From contig OX439041.1 of assembly GCA_949317995.1 (NCBI GenBank), forward strand, positions 47,539,269 to 47,603,268: a stretch of DNA of 64,000 nt. The letters are read 5' to 3'. Below, in pieces: positions 32,708-45,051 of the stretch. The stretch is from Acholoe squamosa (lineage: Eukaryota > Annelida > Polychaeta > Phyllodocida > Polynoidae). The translations under genes and the position numbers were made by a program. The notes below the pieces were generated by a model. It did no database searches and had not been told where the DNA came from. It worked only from the letters and a program-made list of their open reading frames with translations. How positions within the stretch are numbered: position 1 is the first letter of the stretch; each line of letters begins with the position of its first letter.

Positions 32708-35700
32708 ACAACGTGTCAGTTGAGTCATCTTCTGATGAAGGGTCCTAGCCCTTTTCTTTGATGTGACACCTTTAGGTTGTCCTCTTGATCTAGGCTCCTG
32801 TTCTTGGCTTTGAGCACTGCCTCTGCCCCTGCCCCTGCCTCTGCCCCTGCCTCTACCAGTACCAACAGGTGCCTCCTGCTCTGCTTGTTCACCATTACCT
32901 CTGCCTCTTCCTCTAGCCCTGGGCCCCTTCCACAGCCTCTGAATGATTCTTGTTCTGTCTGTTGGTCCTCGGTCTCATTAGCCCTTTGTCCTGAGCTCGC
33001 CACTGGCTTTTCTACTGTTGGCTTAGGATAGGTGATGTCTCTGGTGGAACTGGTGCAGAAGTCCCTAATGTTCTCAAACAAGTACCATTACCTGAATGGT
33101 AGGAGACCTAGAGATGGGATGATGGCAGGCATGCCCTGAGGAACCTCTCCTACTTCCTTTGTCAAGATGTTACAGAAGACAGGATTTTCATCCACCATCT
33201 TCTTCATGGCAACCTGTCCTGGGTGTTCATGAGTGGACTCAAAGTGATAGTACTGTTTAATGCCATGTCACTGTCTTGCTGTAAGGGGAGAGAAAGGTTT
33301 GCCAGTCGTAAGCAGGGACTGTTACATTCCCCTGCTCATCCCCCACTTGGAATGGGATGTTGACACCTTCCAGGGTGCTTCTCTGGACAACGGCCTTCAT
33401 GTCATCTAGACTAGATACATCACACTTTCTGAACTACTGCTTAAGAAGCCCAAAACACCAGTTAGATGCAAATTTTGTGTGCCCTGTAATTAGAAAGTTC
33501 AGAGTGATGGTGATGTTTAGCCCAGTCAGACACCTGCACATCAAGTAGGCCAACCTGTATTTGTTTTTATTTTATCCACTGCAATTGTTACAATGTAAAT
33601 CCAAGTGCTTGACACCCAGAGAATACTGTTCAAAATAATGGTAGAGATATGAGATTATAGTGTTAGAACCCTTACTACTGCAATGGGATTCATCTATCAG
33701 GTAGTTCACCTGCCTTGGTCCTGCTTCCATACAGACACCAAAGATGCCACACTTCCTAGGCACTAGAAAATATAGTGAACAAGGTTGCATAGGGTAGGAT
33801 GGTAGATGCACCTGCTGGGCGTAGTCAAAACTTACATGTACCCGCTAATCTGTATTGCATGGAGGATGAGGGCCAAGGGGAGGTGAACCTGTAATCTGCC
33901 TTAGCCTTGGCTACTAAGTCCTGGTAGTATTCCCTTTCCTTTGCTACTACATGTAGATGTTCTGTCTGCTTCCAAAGCTTTGCTTCCTTGACTTGCTCAG
34001 GAAAGCAGCTGGACGGGTGAATATCTCTGTTATTTCTTTGACATTTCCAACAGAGGTCAGTCATTGGTCTAGCACACACTATACCCGGGAGAAGCTTGCG
34101 GCACAAACTCCTGAAAGTAGACAGGGCAACAGCTCTTTGCTCAACATCCACCATGGCCTTCTCATACAGCCTGTATATGTCAGCTTTGGTGGTAGAAGAG
34201 AGGAAAAGTAAGATGTCATCCCTCTTGTGCGACTGTATTTTCCCTGGTAGAGCAATGGCATGTGTCTCAGCATGGGACTTGATGAAAGCAACGACACTTT
34301 GAACATCACTAAGTTCCAGTGACTTGTCTGTCTTCCGTGAACCTGCAGCATGCAGTCGCCGCATGACCACACCATTGGCCACATACCATTTGATGATACA
34401 TTTAGCTTTCCTGTGCTGATACTGAAAATAAAAAAAAATCAATATTGTAATTATTGAAGATTTAAAGTGCATAAATGAATCATATGAAGTGATATTTTAA
34501 AAATCATTTTTGCTACATTAGGTAATCAGCTGTACATTATGGAGAACCTGACTTGTCATCTAAACAATTTAGAAAATAATATTGACACCGCACTTACCGA
34601 TAGAAAAATGCAAAGGTGTGATGGCAGACCTGCTTTTTGCCTAGCCTGTAGTACATCCTAGTGCGCTCGCGGTCCTTCTTCCCTTTATCACCCTTCTTCC
34701 ATGTAGAAAGCCTTGCACTATTGTCTGTTGACCCCCAGTAACAGCATGTCGAGCTCATCTGTTAAATTGACATGAAAAAAACATTATTTTCACAATTCTT
34801 GCCATAATAATAAAGTTCTCTAGACCCAAAGTGTATTTAAAATAATTATCAATTGAATAAACTGAATCCTTTTTGAATTTTCAAGTTAAATTTCAATGAT
34901 TTTAATAAGATATTGAAAATCAAGTAACGAGGAGAATTTAACATTTAAAACAGTTATTGTAGAAAAGCTTACCTCTGTTAAGCTGGGCAACTTTCTCACG
35001 TCTCTCTCTGAACTCATCAGATGTAAACCTGGTACTACACGGTTTATTATCATCCCCATGCTGACAGCTACACCTGAGAATCAGGGGCGTAGGAAAAGGG
35101 GGGGGGGCAGGGGGGCCCCAATAATGAGGAGGTTCCCTATATAAGCCTATATAAAAATATAGTAGGCCCCCCCAACCAAGACCGCTGGGCCCCCCTGATA
35201 AAAATTTGCTTCCTAAGCCCCTGAAAATCATAGTAAAATAATAGCTAGTCCATTTATAAAATGAATGTGAAATCCTACATCAGACAGGCACTAGATAACA
35301 ATTTGTGAAAGAAAATGCTAAACACAAACACACATGTTGCTTGATATCTTATCTAGGTCACGGTGGCGTCCCCTGAATAAATTCATATCTACGTGATGAA
35401 ATAATAGCACTTTTTTAAATTCTTACAGTCATAGACATGCACAAAGGTGTTGTGAACACAATGGTATTACTTGATTTCATTTTGGGGATCTAAACCTAAG
35501 AGGACACAGGAGAATAAAACCACTTGCTTCAGAAAGTTCGCCATGCAAAATTCGCCACCATCCTGAAGTTGTCATTCAATGCCTTCTCTTTATCACACCA
35601 CTCCTGCACTGGATCAGTTATAACTAGAGCTATGTCTTCCACATCAGATGATTCCTCAACATCCTGCCCGTCATTTTCCTGAGACTCAGAGTCACTATCA

Positions 35701-35760
35701 GAGTCAGAATCCTCAGAATCGTCAAACTTGTCAGGGAATAAAAAAATAATCATTGACAAC
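32690..35760 (-). pseudogene. Broken multi-exon transposase-like gene (DUF7869-type family)
   Basis: Minus-strand exons: an acidic 5' exon (about 35759-35529, ending WCDKEKALNDNFRMVANFAW); 35073-34973 (CSCQHGDDNKPCSTRFTSDE, then FRERREKVAQLNR); 34758-34598 (MYYRLGKKQVCHHTFAFFYR); 34421-33825 (VVAFIKSHAETHAIALPGKI, ARPMTDLCWKCQRNN); then 33811-32690 (PRKCGIFGVCMEAGPRQVNY, DLHCNNCSG, TGHTKFASNWCFGLLKQ) and an RG-rich tail. I recall this order from a repetitive family in fish, cnidarian and deuterostome genomes, with a DUF7869-type domain whose acidic and Asn residues suggest an RNase H-like transposase core; that is an inference. At least two stops (after NCSG and after LLKQ) and shifts near 34400 and 32950 break it. 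A hAT-like MITE sits 8 bp upstream of the 35073 acceptor. Confidence 0.65.
35082..35223. mobile_element. Short hAT-like MITE
   Basis: Ends CAGGGGCGTAGGAA / TTCCTAAGCCCCTG are inverted over 142 bp, with inner G-run and C-run arms. No clear target duplication. It occupies the polypyrimidine side of the splice acceptor of the pseudogene exon at 35073. Confidence 0.6.
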
Positions 35761-36147
35761 CTGATGCCATTGTTCCTGGTCAGCCACAGCTGATGATAAG
35801 TTTGCCCTATTTATGGCATTTAAAGCATTTGCCACCTTGTCCAGCTCTGCCACACTTTGTTGTCCAATGTGTAAGGATCCAAAGTACACTGTTTAGGTCA
35901 CGGGAAGCACCACTCTTCAAGCAGAGGCGCTTCAGAGAACACTAATAAAGTATAATAAGGGAGTGCGGGCTTATTTACCTCTAGATGGCGCAACCATCAA
36001 TATCAATATGTATACACCAGATGGCACTACAAACTGGCTTTCAGATGTAAATAAACAATGGTGCATGGACATGTGGCATGTGTATGAATCTATGCATTTT
36101 ACCTCCATGCACTTTAAAAAAATGATCTACCACATGTGCTGACATAA

Positions 36148-36462
36148 GGGAGTGGTCATTATTTATCAACAGGGGGGGGTGGTGGGTTTTTGCGCCGACG
36201 CGCGGAAATTTTTTACGCCCCCCCTCGACGGCAGTCAAAATTTTTTGCGCCCCCCCGCGCCGGAGGTGCGGAGAGTTTTCGCGCCCCTCTTTGATCTAAA
36301 GTAGCGCGCGGGCTTTTTTGCTATAAAGAGGGTGAATTTTTTTAGCCCCCCCCTCAAGAGGGGTCAAAATTTTTTTAGCCCCCCCTCGGGAGGGGTCTGA
36401 AAATTTTACGCCCCCCCCTCAAACCCACCCTCCCCCCCTCTTGATAAATAATGACCACTCCC
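36148..36462. mobile_element. Harbinger-like G-tract MITE, complete
   Basis: Ends GGGAGTGGTCATTATTTATC / GATAAATAATGACCACTCCC with a perfect TAA duplication (36145-36147, 36463-36465). Close to the copy at 26000-26317 but in the opposite orientation. Confidence 0.85.
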
Positions 36463-36465
36463 TAA

Positions 36466-37164
36466 TTAGACATCTGACAGGCTAAGAGATATGTAAACAT
36501 GACCAATTGATGGAGCATATTGTCTGAATATCTTCATTTGTCCACATGGTCCATTTCACAGGAAGCAGCATGTGCCATGTGGAAAATGATCAGGGTTTGT
36601 CTTTGTTTGTTGTGGCACAGGAGATTGTGTCACATTGAAATACTCTACTAAAAAATATGTGTCAACCTAAAATAATCACCATTTAATATAGCATACTCGT
36701 ATTAAGATCTGGTAGCCCCAGTAAAGATTTCAATAATTTTATTTGAATCTGTTCCAGTCATGGGTATGGGGAATGAAAGTACCAGCAACATGACACAGGA
36801 GACTGTGCCACCCAGCCTGCAGACGCTGACCTTACATCATGCATCAGTCCATATGTACCGGAAGTGCTGATGCGCATGGTTTAGGTTATTCCTTGATGAT
36901 AATACACGGATAAAACAGGTAAAATCACCGCAGAGTGAAATTCCAACTTGCCGCCGACATATGACAACACAAACCAACATGATGAAATGTTAATGTAGGG
37001 TGTCTAAAATTGCGATAATTATTAGCACTGTTAGGAATATAATTTGGATGTGAAAGTCCGGGGTTAGGTTGTCAACACTATAAATTAAAGGAATCCGCTT
37101 GAAACAAAATTTCGTTAAAAAATTCATTTTCCCCTTCAGACCCCATTTCTGAGGTTAGTGCCGA
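36466..37164. other. Spacer with no recognised feature
   Basis: No firm feature. A short frame after an acceptor-like site near 36757 is too small to call. Confidence 0.3.
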
Positions 37165-38034
37165 TGCGACTTAAGGTCCACTCTGCTATATTGAGTATTG
37201 AAAATAAGTGATGAATAATATATCGCTTTTGGAACTGATAAAAGTGATCTGGATGGGTAGCCACTTGTGGTGGCCTCTATGTGTCACTTGTAGAACCACA
37301 ATCCGCCCATATCAAGCTTGGCAATCTCCCCAAGCAGATGTCTCACATCTCCCCATACACAACCATTGGGCTACAACTCAGCCTGGTGCAGGCGCCCTTT
37401 ATCTGATGTTGGATCCATTGTTGGAATAGATACAATGTGGGTGATTGTAAAGTGGCCGTCCATGACACCATAAGGAGAGACTCCTTTTTATAAGTAGGTC
37501 TTTTAATGTCTTTTACTGATAGTTATTATTTTTGTGTTAATCTAGCCCTTACCTCTCACATGAATGATGGGTCTGAATGCAGGCTTTCATTTTCCTGTAG
37601 CATGAACATGTTTGCATAGGGCCTATTAACATCCCTATTTATGTGAAGCTTCTTTGAAAATGAAAATTAACAAACGAAAAGGAAAAGCAACGTTCTTACT
37701 AAAGTATTCCTTGTAAGGGTGGGTATCAGTACAACTGAAATTAGCTTATGCAACCATGTTTGATCAAGTTTGAACAAAATGAGTTTCGTAATACATTTCA
37801 ATAACACTTCGGGTTGCATGGCCCCCAGGTCTCATGGCCCCCACCCACCTATAGCCCACTGTCCCTTAGCCCTGCAGTGGATCAGCCCCACTCCCCAATG
37901 GCCCCCATTCTTATATCTGAAAAAGCAGTTGTTATGATCTAAAACCTAAATAATTCACTCCTAAAACACCTTTACGTCTTTTCTTATTCCCAATTTTTTT
38001 TTACTTCAATTCATCCTTCCCTGTACACCCTATA

Positions 38035-38310
38035 ATACCAATCCATACCAACCTGTACCTACCCAGTACCAATCCATACCTACCAGTACCAATCCATACC
38101 AACCCGTACCTACCCAGTACCAATCCATACCAACCCGTACCTACCCAGTACCAATCCATACCAACACGTACCTACCCAGTACCAACCCGTACCTACCCAG
38201 TGCCAATCCATACCAACCCGTACCTACCCAGTACCAATCAATACCAACCCGTACCTACCCAGTACCTACCAGTACCAATCCATACCAAACCGTACATACC
38301 GAGTGCCTAC
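38035..38310. repeat. Minisatellite, unit of about 31 bp
   Basis: Repeats of CCAATCCATACCAACCCG and TACCTACCCAGTA in imperfect tandem, about nine units. Confidence 0.9.
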
Positions 38311-38707
38311 CTACCACTGGTCACTATCAAACTATTCCAAGAAGGCCAAAAAACTTCAACAAACTGGCTGAAAAACGTCAACAAACTTGTCATGATGCAC
38401 CAATCTAATTAAAATTCTGAAGTGACAGAATGTTTTCAAATATTTTTGTACCCCCTACATGAGATTATTTGCCATATTTCTGCCAATTGTTTTAAAACGT
38501 TTTTCTGGCCATGTTTTTTTTGGACAATATATTATGGGAATCTTTAACCTGATTCCATAGAGAGTAGGTTCTAGCCTCAGTCACCATCTTCATCCTATTC
38601 TGTGCTCACATTGCAAGTTGAGCCAGCATCTAGGGCTATGAGTATAATGTCACAGGGTCAAGAGTAACAGTAACCGGAAATGAGTTGTATAACAAATGAC
38701 AATATTA

Positions 38708-38855
38708 GGGAGTAGTCATTTTTTAACAACAGGGGGGACAAAAAAAATTTCAGACCCCTCTTAGGGGTGGGACCAAAAAGGTTTTTGCCCCTTTTGAGCG
38801 AAATTTTTTAAAGCCCATGTACCCCTAAAGAATAAAAGGAGGGACGATAAATTTC
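38708..38855. mobile_element. Harbinger-like G-tract MITE, half copy
   Basis: The left end GGGAGTAGTCATTTTTTAAC preceded by TTA is clear, followed by the typical CAGACCCCTCTTAGGGG and CCTTTTGAGCGAAA blocks. The other half is missing. Confidence 0.65.
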
Positions 38856-38960
38856 AGACGGAGATGGAAAAATTCTCATCCAAATGATGTCTTTTTTACG
38901 TAAATGAGATGAGTTTTCACGTAAGAATGACGTAAATTGTACAAGTAGTGCTTGCTGGGT

Positions 38961-39270
38961 ATTTTGATAGGTATGGATTGGTATGGGTTGGTACTGGCCT
39001 GGTACAGAATGGTATTTTGATAGGTATGGTTGGTACGGGCCTGTTACAGGATGATATTTTGATATGTATGGTATGGATTGGTATGGGTTGGTACTGGCCT
39101 GGTACAAGATGGTATTTTGATAGGTATGGCAGGTACGGGTTGTTACTGGCCTGGTACAGGATGGTATTTTGATAGGTATGGGTTGTAAGGGCCTGGAACA
39201 GGATGGTATTTGGTATATGGGGGTAGGTATGGATATGTATGTGGACAAAAAGGTAGGTATGGTGACGCAC
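38961..39270. repeat. Minisatellite, inverted partner of 38035-38310
   Basis: Units combine GGTATGGATTGGTATGGG with GGCCTGGTACAGRATGGTAT, about 55-60 bp long. The first half is the complement of the motif in the array at 38035-38310. Confidence 0.85.
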
Positions 39271-39281
39271 TGGTAGGTACG

Positions 39282-39396
39282 GTGACGTATTATGAGGGCC
39301 ATACATCTGTTGGGCAAGATGACAGGAGGGCCACGGGAGTGGGGGCCATGGGTATGGGGGCCATGAGACCTTGGGGCCACCAACCCTAATTTCAGG
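39282..39396. repeat. Duplicated segment, copy 1
   Basis: GGTGACGTATTATGAGGGCC through CCACCAACCCTAATTTCA recurs in the same orientation at 39946-40044, about 660 bp away, with a small internal deletion in the second copy. Confidence 0.75.
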
Positions 39397-39445
39397 GATT
39401 GCGAAGTCTGGCATGGAGACCTAGTGCCGGACTTTGCAATCCCTG
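39393..39445. repeat. Short palindrome
   Basis: CAGGGATTGCGAAGTCTGGC pairs with GCCGGACTTTGCAATCCCTG across a 13-bp loop. It is a small hairpin or a minimal foldback element at the edge of the foldback locus. Confidence 0.7.
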
Positions 39446-39755
39446 TCCATCCCTCGGCTTGAGAGGGGGGGCAACGATTTCAGTTTGCAAAGATAAACAT
39501 TGCATATATACTAAAGCATTTGCAAAGTAGATGTGGTACTGAGAAAAAAAATACTCCATTCAATATGATGGAATATAACACCAAGTGTTGGAAATGGTGT
39601 CAGAGATAGGCATGCATATACAATTCAATCCATATTTGCAGTTTTTATTAGAAAAGTACATGTAGATCTACTTGCCTTACATGGATATCAATGCAGGCAT
39701 TATAAGTGTTCAAATAGAGATACACAGGTGTGTGAGGCAAGCCAAATGTTCACCC

Positions 39756-39856
39756 TTGATATCAGAGTTTCTTTATTTGATATCACAGTTTTAGAATATG
39801 ATATCAGGGTTTTCTAACTTTGATATCAGAGTTTCCTAGTCTGATATCAGAGTTTT
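39756..39856. repeat. Minisatellite, TTTGATATCAGAG unit
   Basis: Five units of about 20 bp built on TGATATCAGAGTTT. Inverted partner of the array at 40951-41140. Confidence 0.85.
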
Positions 39857-39945
39857 TCTGAAATATTGCCTGATTAGACTGATATTGCGAAACAGTCATT
39901 TCCCGACCTTCTTTCTCATTTAATACATAGAAAAGGTATATGCAC

Positions 39946-40044
39946 GGTGACGTATTATGAGGGCCATACATCTTTTGGCAAGATGACAGGAGGGCCACGG
40001 GAGTGTGGGCCATGAGACCTGGGGGCCACCAACCCTAATTTCAT
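39946..40044. repeat. Duplicated segment, copy 2
   Basis: Direct repeat of 39282-39396 (GGTGACGTATTATGAGGGCC to CCACCAACCCTAATTTCA). Confidence 0.75.
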
Positions 40045-40950
40045 CATTCAAATGGTTTACATAACCCTCCCATAAGCTAAGCCTATACAGGCGTTTGATG
40101 GATAGCCAACATGAGACATGATACTTTACTTTCCCTCCATTTTGTAGAATGAAGTTAGGCAAGACGAGAGGACTGTAGAAGGAAGGCTATGGAACAACGT
40201 CCACATGTAGTAACTATCATAGATCTTACTTGCCATACGGGGCTCACCAGACAGTCTTCATTTGGACCATATTAAAATGAATCTCTTTTACCCAATATTT
40301 CATGTGCTTATGTGTTGCCAGTTTTGGCACGTTGACTGTTGAAAGGTGTCAATTGTGATTTAAATTATGTGATGATATGTATGTACTGAAAGCCTTTGAA
40401 AAAGTACCATAGTTGCCAAGAAAAGGATACACATGTATCTTTATGGAACAATAATGTTGGTTCCCTTACAAAAGACATAGAGTTGCTCTTGCAACTTAGG
40501 AATTATTGACAATTAAATGTATTGACATATGTTAAATGAAGGTGTATAACCATGTTTTGTCTAAAGTACTCGTGCATGGATCACATGCATAGTTAGGTGG
40601 GCCATCAAACCAGTTACCGAGCTGACACAAGGATTGTTGTAGTAAAAAGAACTGCTGAATTAAGCGAACTGTGTCTCACTCCAGACAGATGGTTTGCAAA
40701 CCATATTTTGAGAAAACTCATATTATGTGTTTAACAGTGTCTGTTATACAGGTATAGAATCAAATTTGTGTATTATTCACTTTCATATTGATTAATTTAT
40801 TTCAAATCATTATTACAGATAGAGAATTGCAGTTTTCAACTACAAACCTTGGCATAGTTTCAGCTTTATAATGAGCCTTTGTGTTGATTATTTCCTGTTA
40901 TTTCTCATATTCTGTAAACTCCAGTATTGGCGCGAAACATGAGTTTATCA
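40045..40950. other. Spacer between the inverted GATATC arrays
   Basis: AT-rich DNA with no recognised gene or element. Confidence 0.4.
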
Positions 40951-41140
40951 GAAACTCTGATATGATGGTTTTAAACTTTGATATCACAGTTAATAACTCT
41001 GATATCAAAGTATGTAACTCTGATATCAGAATTAAGGCATCAATATCACATCTAAAAACTTTGATATCAAAGATAAAATCTATGATATCACAGCTAGAAA
41101 CATTGATATCAGGGTAAAAAATTCTGATATCAAAGTTTTT
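40951..41140. repeat. Minisatellite, inverted partner of 39756-39856
   Basis: About ten units of AACTCTGATATCAAAGT-type sequence, the complement of TTTGATATCAGAGTT. Each unit is itself centred on the palindrome GATATC. Confidence 0.85.
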
Positions 41141-42584
41141 GAGAAACTGCTGTTTCACCCCGATATTGAAGTTTACAAAACATGCTGAATAATGAATAGA
41201 TTGCTCTGATTAACTGGAATATCAGTCAATTACCCCCAATTTCTGGTGTAAACTGCATTATCAGCCAGATACAGAAGTTTTCCTAGGATAACTCTGATAT
41301 CTGGCCACACCATCTACTCGGAGCTCTCTGGTCCTCCTTATTTACTGTGATTACTCATATCTGCAATAAACCTTGGTGCCAAACTGAATTAGTGTTGATT
41401 CCCGACTTCCTTATATAGTAGTGATTGTCTCCATCACTGGGCCACCCCAGCGTCGGAGACTCGTCTTACATTAACTCCGATCTTGGCTCGGGCTCCGGGA
41501 AGACAAGGCTCCGCCGCCCCCATCCAGGATGGTTTCAGCTTTGCCCCACCTCCCTTGGCCTTACCACCACAATTATATCATTATAATTGGCAGGTCAGTT
41601 TTCACTAAATGCGTGTCCTGACTATACTCCATTCGCTTTGTTGGCATAACACCAGATTAGTGTCTGAAACGACTAAGTCTATTTTTTAAGTAGAACAAGA
41701 ATCCATTATTGTTACTTTCGAAGCATTTCCAGACACGATTAATTGGCATGAATAGAATTACTTCTCTTAGGGAATCTCCTGGGCTTTATGTCATTTTGCA
41801 TTCATATAATACTGGAATGTCTTTGGGACTTTGGAGTTGGAGCTTCGCAATACATTCCAAATTTCTAGGTACGTCCAACCCATAAAGTGGCTTCAACACG
41901 CATCTTTACTCTGTCTACCAGTCTGAGGACCTCTGGATACCTCTTGAGACTTGAGTCTGATTAAATATTCTCAGCCATGTCTACTCAGGACATAAGCCCG
42001 ACATTAGCATAAACAAAGTTAATACCAAAGGCTCATTTAGGATGATAATATTTATGGTGTATGTTACTGATACTCGTACACTAATCTAACAAAATATGAC
42101 TAGCAACACGAATTCATTAATGGTTAATACATAATTTCATGGGAAAACTTCATACGAACTAGAAGAGCATCTCCCGAAAGCTGACATAAGTGCGGAGGTA
42201 TTCCCATAAAGATGACCTGACATGTATTGGACCTACTGGCTCTATTTGCAGGGTGGGGGAGGGTTAACAAGGCGGGTGTGAAGTATTTGTGTACATATGC
42301 ACACGACTTTTTACATGTGGCCCTCTTTCCCGCCATCTATAAGAAGTATGTACCCTGTACCCTGCACACCCACCTACACATTACTGCTGTGTTCATATTG
42401 CCATGAAGCTGATTTCATTAGAAGGCTCTGAGTGAGAACCCTACCTGTACAAGATTGGTATTATTAATAGGTCAGAGAAGATGTCAGGTAATCCCCCCCC
42501 ACCAAAAAATGATAAAAAGAAATAAATAAAAAGAAAGAGCACTTTCGTATAAAGCTGTCATGTAGGTGCATACTAAGCTAATAG
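41141..42584. other. Spacer with no recognised feature
   Basis: No coding family is seen. A GC-rich patch near 41440-41560 has no clear meaning. Confidence 0.4.
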
Positions 42585-42691
42585 ATCATGGATATTGGAG
42601 CCCACGGGGAGTCTATGCTGGATATACCCGAGCCGCGGAGCGGGGAGGATATATCCAGCATAGACTCCCCGTGGGCTCCAATATCCATGAC
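42585..42691. mobile_element. Near-perfect palindromic MITE, 107 bp
   Basis: Two 42-bp arms (TCATGGATATTGGAGCCCAC onwards) match at all but the outermost base around a 23-bp GC-rich loop. Flanked by a perfect CTAATAG duplication (42578-42584, 42692-42698). The near identity of the arms suggests a recent insertion. Superfamily unknown. Confidence 0.85.
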
Positions 42692-42698
42692 CTAATAG

Positions 42699-43320
42699 GT
42701 TTATACCACGATTTCCTCCATTTTGCATTAATTTCTTACCTGATATCCACAGAATATAGCCACGAGAAGACATTTTGTAAAAGCAAGCGACACGGCCCGT
42801 GTTCGCTCTGCGCAAAGCCATTGTTTTTGTTCCTTGCCGGGAGAGGTACCGCTGTGTATACAGTCACTTTTCGTATGGAATCCAACCATGACAAGTCTTT
42901 AAAATAAAACATACACATCCTTAGATAGTCTAGATGATCCCTCCATACGTATTATGTCCAATATATTCAAAATAAAGGAGAATCCATTGATTTTTCAAAC
43001 GGGTCCGAAATTTTCGGCATCTTTCTTGTACGGCGAGCAGTTGACCTATATCTACATCCGGGCCACTGATACACTTTCGTCGGACAAGGAGGCGGGTGGG
43101 AATGGCCGGAACGTGACTCGCTTACGATGGAAAAATCAATGGATTCTTATTTATATCGAAGAAAATGGAGAAAATTAGCATGCATTCCTCTTCTATGGAT
43201 CGAAATCTTCTTGGGATTTCAATATTATAATATGTCAAGGTTGGAATCAAGACGAAAACTGACTGGAAACATAGCAGGTTAGAACTTATTTACTTTCGCA
43301 TTAGATTTCATCACCGTTCA
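42699..43320. other. Spacer with no recognised feature
   Basis: Short open frames only; nothing recognised. Confidence 0.35.
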
Positions 43321-43395
43321 GTGTGGCGCTATGGCTAAGGCCTTCGCCTACCACCACTGCGGCCGGGGTTCAATCCTCATGCGAGTTGGGACGAT
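43321..43395 (+). repeat. tRNA-derived SINE head
   Basis: Contains an A-box-like TATGGCTAAGGCC and a B box GGTTCAATCCT (43367-43377), at tRNA-like spacing. The cloverleaf is poor, so a SINE head or tRNA pseudogene is more likely than a tRNA gene. Confidence 0.5.
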
Positions 43396-44925
43396 TTTTC
43401 ACATTGAAACAATGGCGAGGCTAAATTTCTATGTCCGCCAGCATCTCCCAAAAATATTCTAAGTCCAACTTGACCTCGAAAAATATACCAAAAATTCTAA
43501 AAACGCACATGTGTGGTATATGCAGAATATACCATGTATATATCGCATATAAAACCACCTGAAGTGCCAGAATAGTGGTATAAGTTAGTTTGCATGTATT
43601 CTGCATTACCTCGGGTGTGTTCAGGATGCTCAATATGGCCGAGACTTTGTGACACTGCTAGTAGTAGTAGTTTCTCCGCTGAATATGACCTTTATCAAAC
43701 TCAATTCTCTGTGATACATAATGATTACATCATTATTTTTAGATATCTGCTTGCCTCCTTTCATTCATATAATTGTACATATGGATGAATATCCCTTTTC
43801 ACCACAGTATAGTTCGGTTCACACAGGAATTCATAAGGATAAAGCTCATATTCTGTATATCCAAAGAAACGCTTTTGAAACCTTCAGAACCGATTATCTG
43901 AGCTCATTCATGACCACTCTTTAGTTGACATTCAGAAGTACGCTAAAGGAAAAGAGGGCAAATGTTTTAGAAACTACTTTCGTCAGAAGAGGTCTAATAG
44001 TTGCATTGAGAGACAGTTAATTTGACGTATACAGGCCAAGGTTAATGTTTTGAACCTACTCAATATACTATAGGGCAATTCTTTATTTCCCACTTTTTGA
44101 TCATGGGTCATTTCTATCACACCTTCTTTCATAACCCATTTCAGCTAGTTCATTAGTCTGTTGGATACATCCCAGGGTTCACCCTCATGATGCCCCGCCC
44201 CTGCCTAGCTGTAGAACTGCGGGTCGCCTTGGCACGGGCTCCAGATAGGGCTCTGTGTCAGCACCTCATTCATGGGGCACTCAGTGTACTATAATGTATA
44301 TATTGGGAATTACATTCATACCTACCGAGAATTGTCTCTACAATCAAAGTTTCAACAAAAATTGACAACATTGTCTTCTCTAAGATAGATACCTAGGGCT
44401 TGCATTGTATCCTGCTGCTGGAAGAACAGCACTCCTGTGCCGTTCTCCCTCCCCTCCATTTTTGAGTTGTTCATTGACAGCAAACTTATGGTATCCTGAC
44501 CTTTGCTGTTGGTTATTCTTTTGGATATAGATTATTACCTATTTGATATTTACGTACAATACAGGTCTCATGCTGTAAATTATTCATGTGTGCCTGCCTG
44601 TACGTCTCTCTACTTTTTAATTTTGAATCCATGTTCCTGCACCTCACATTTGTAAATTGTTGACATCATGCACCCCATGCCATATCTCATTATCATTGCC
44701 GCACCCTGCCCCTTGTAGGGGTGCCTGGTTATCCATTTATACATGGATGTACAAGAGGCATGTCAGTCTCTGTCACCCACATTCTACTGTCACTATACAT
44801 TGCTGTCACCTATGTCACCATGGTTACAATACCTACAGGTTTCAAGAACCAACTGGTTGCACCCCGACAGGGCAGCACGGACTATGTTTTATGAGTTCAT
44901 TCCTATGGCGACAACTAAAGCGGGT
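43396..44925. other. Spacer with no recognised feature
   Basis: AT-rich DNA with no supported gene, RNA or mobile element. Confidence 0.4.
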
Positions 44926-44927
44926 AT

Positions 44928-45049
44928 TCCACTGCCGTCGGTCGGCCGAGATTTTACTTATCCGACCGATTTTTTCTATACTTTTGTATAATCAAAAATA
45001 ATCGGATTAGCAAAATTTCGGCCGACCGATGTCAGTGGAATACCCGCTT
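44928..45049. mobile_element. Palindromic MITE, 122 bp
   Basis: Arms AAGCGGGTATTCCACTG / CAGTGGAATACCCGCTT, extended by GTCGGTCGGCCGA / TCGGCCGACCGA, around an AT-rich loop. Flanked by TA (44926-44927, 45050-45051); TAA/TTA cannot be excluded. Confidence 0.8.
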
Positions 45050-45051
45050 TA

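Larger units (their letters stand above)
31979..37196. mobile_element. Candidate DNA transposon of 5.2 kb bounded by 32-bp inverted repeats
   Basis: The sequence at 31979-32010 begins ACTCAATATAGCAGAGTGGA. The complement of 37165-37196 begins with the same 20 bases, and both continue with CCT..GTCGCA. The broken transposase-like gene at 32690-35760 lies wholly between them, as expected for an autonomous element. No convincing target duplication is seen, and the inverted match stops after about 32 bp. Later insertions (35082-35223, 36148-36462) lie inside. Confidence 0.45.
37811..39386. repeat. Foldback locus: inverted arms plus inverted minisatellites
   Basis: The left arm (37811-37843, GGGTTGCATGGCCCCCAGGT and onward) is the complement of the right arm (39355-39386). 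Inside them, two minisatellites based on CCATACCAACCC lie in opposite orientation (38035-38310 and 38961-39270). The whole could fold into a long imperfect hairpin. A Harbinger-like fragment (38708-38855) is in the middle. No gene is present; the open frames over the arrays are repeat artefacts. Confidence 0.6.

Noticed and set aside
38808-39414. Open frames of 165-191 codons over 38.8-39.4 kb on the minus strand
   Set aside because: Tyr/Pro/Ile-rich translations of the CCATACCAACCC minisatellite and its flanks; no family and no splice support.
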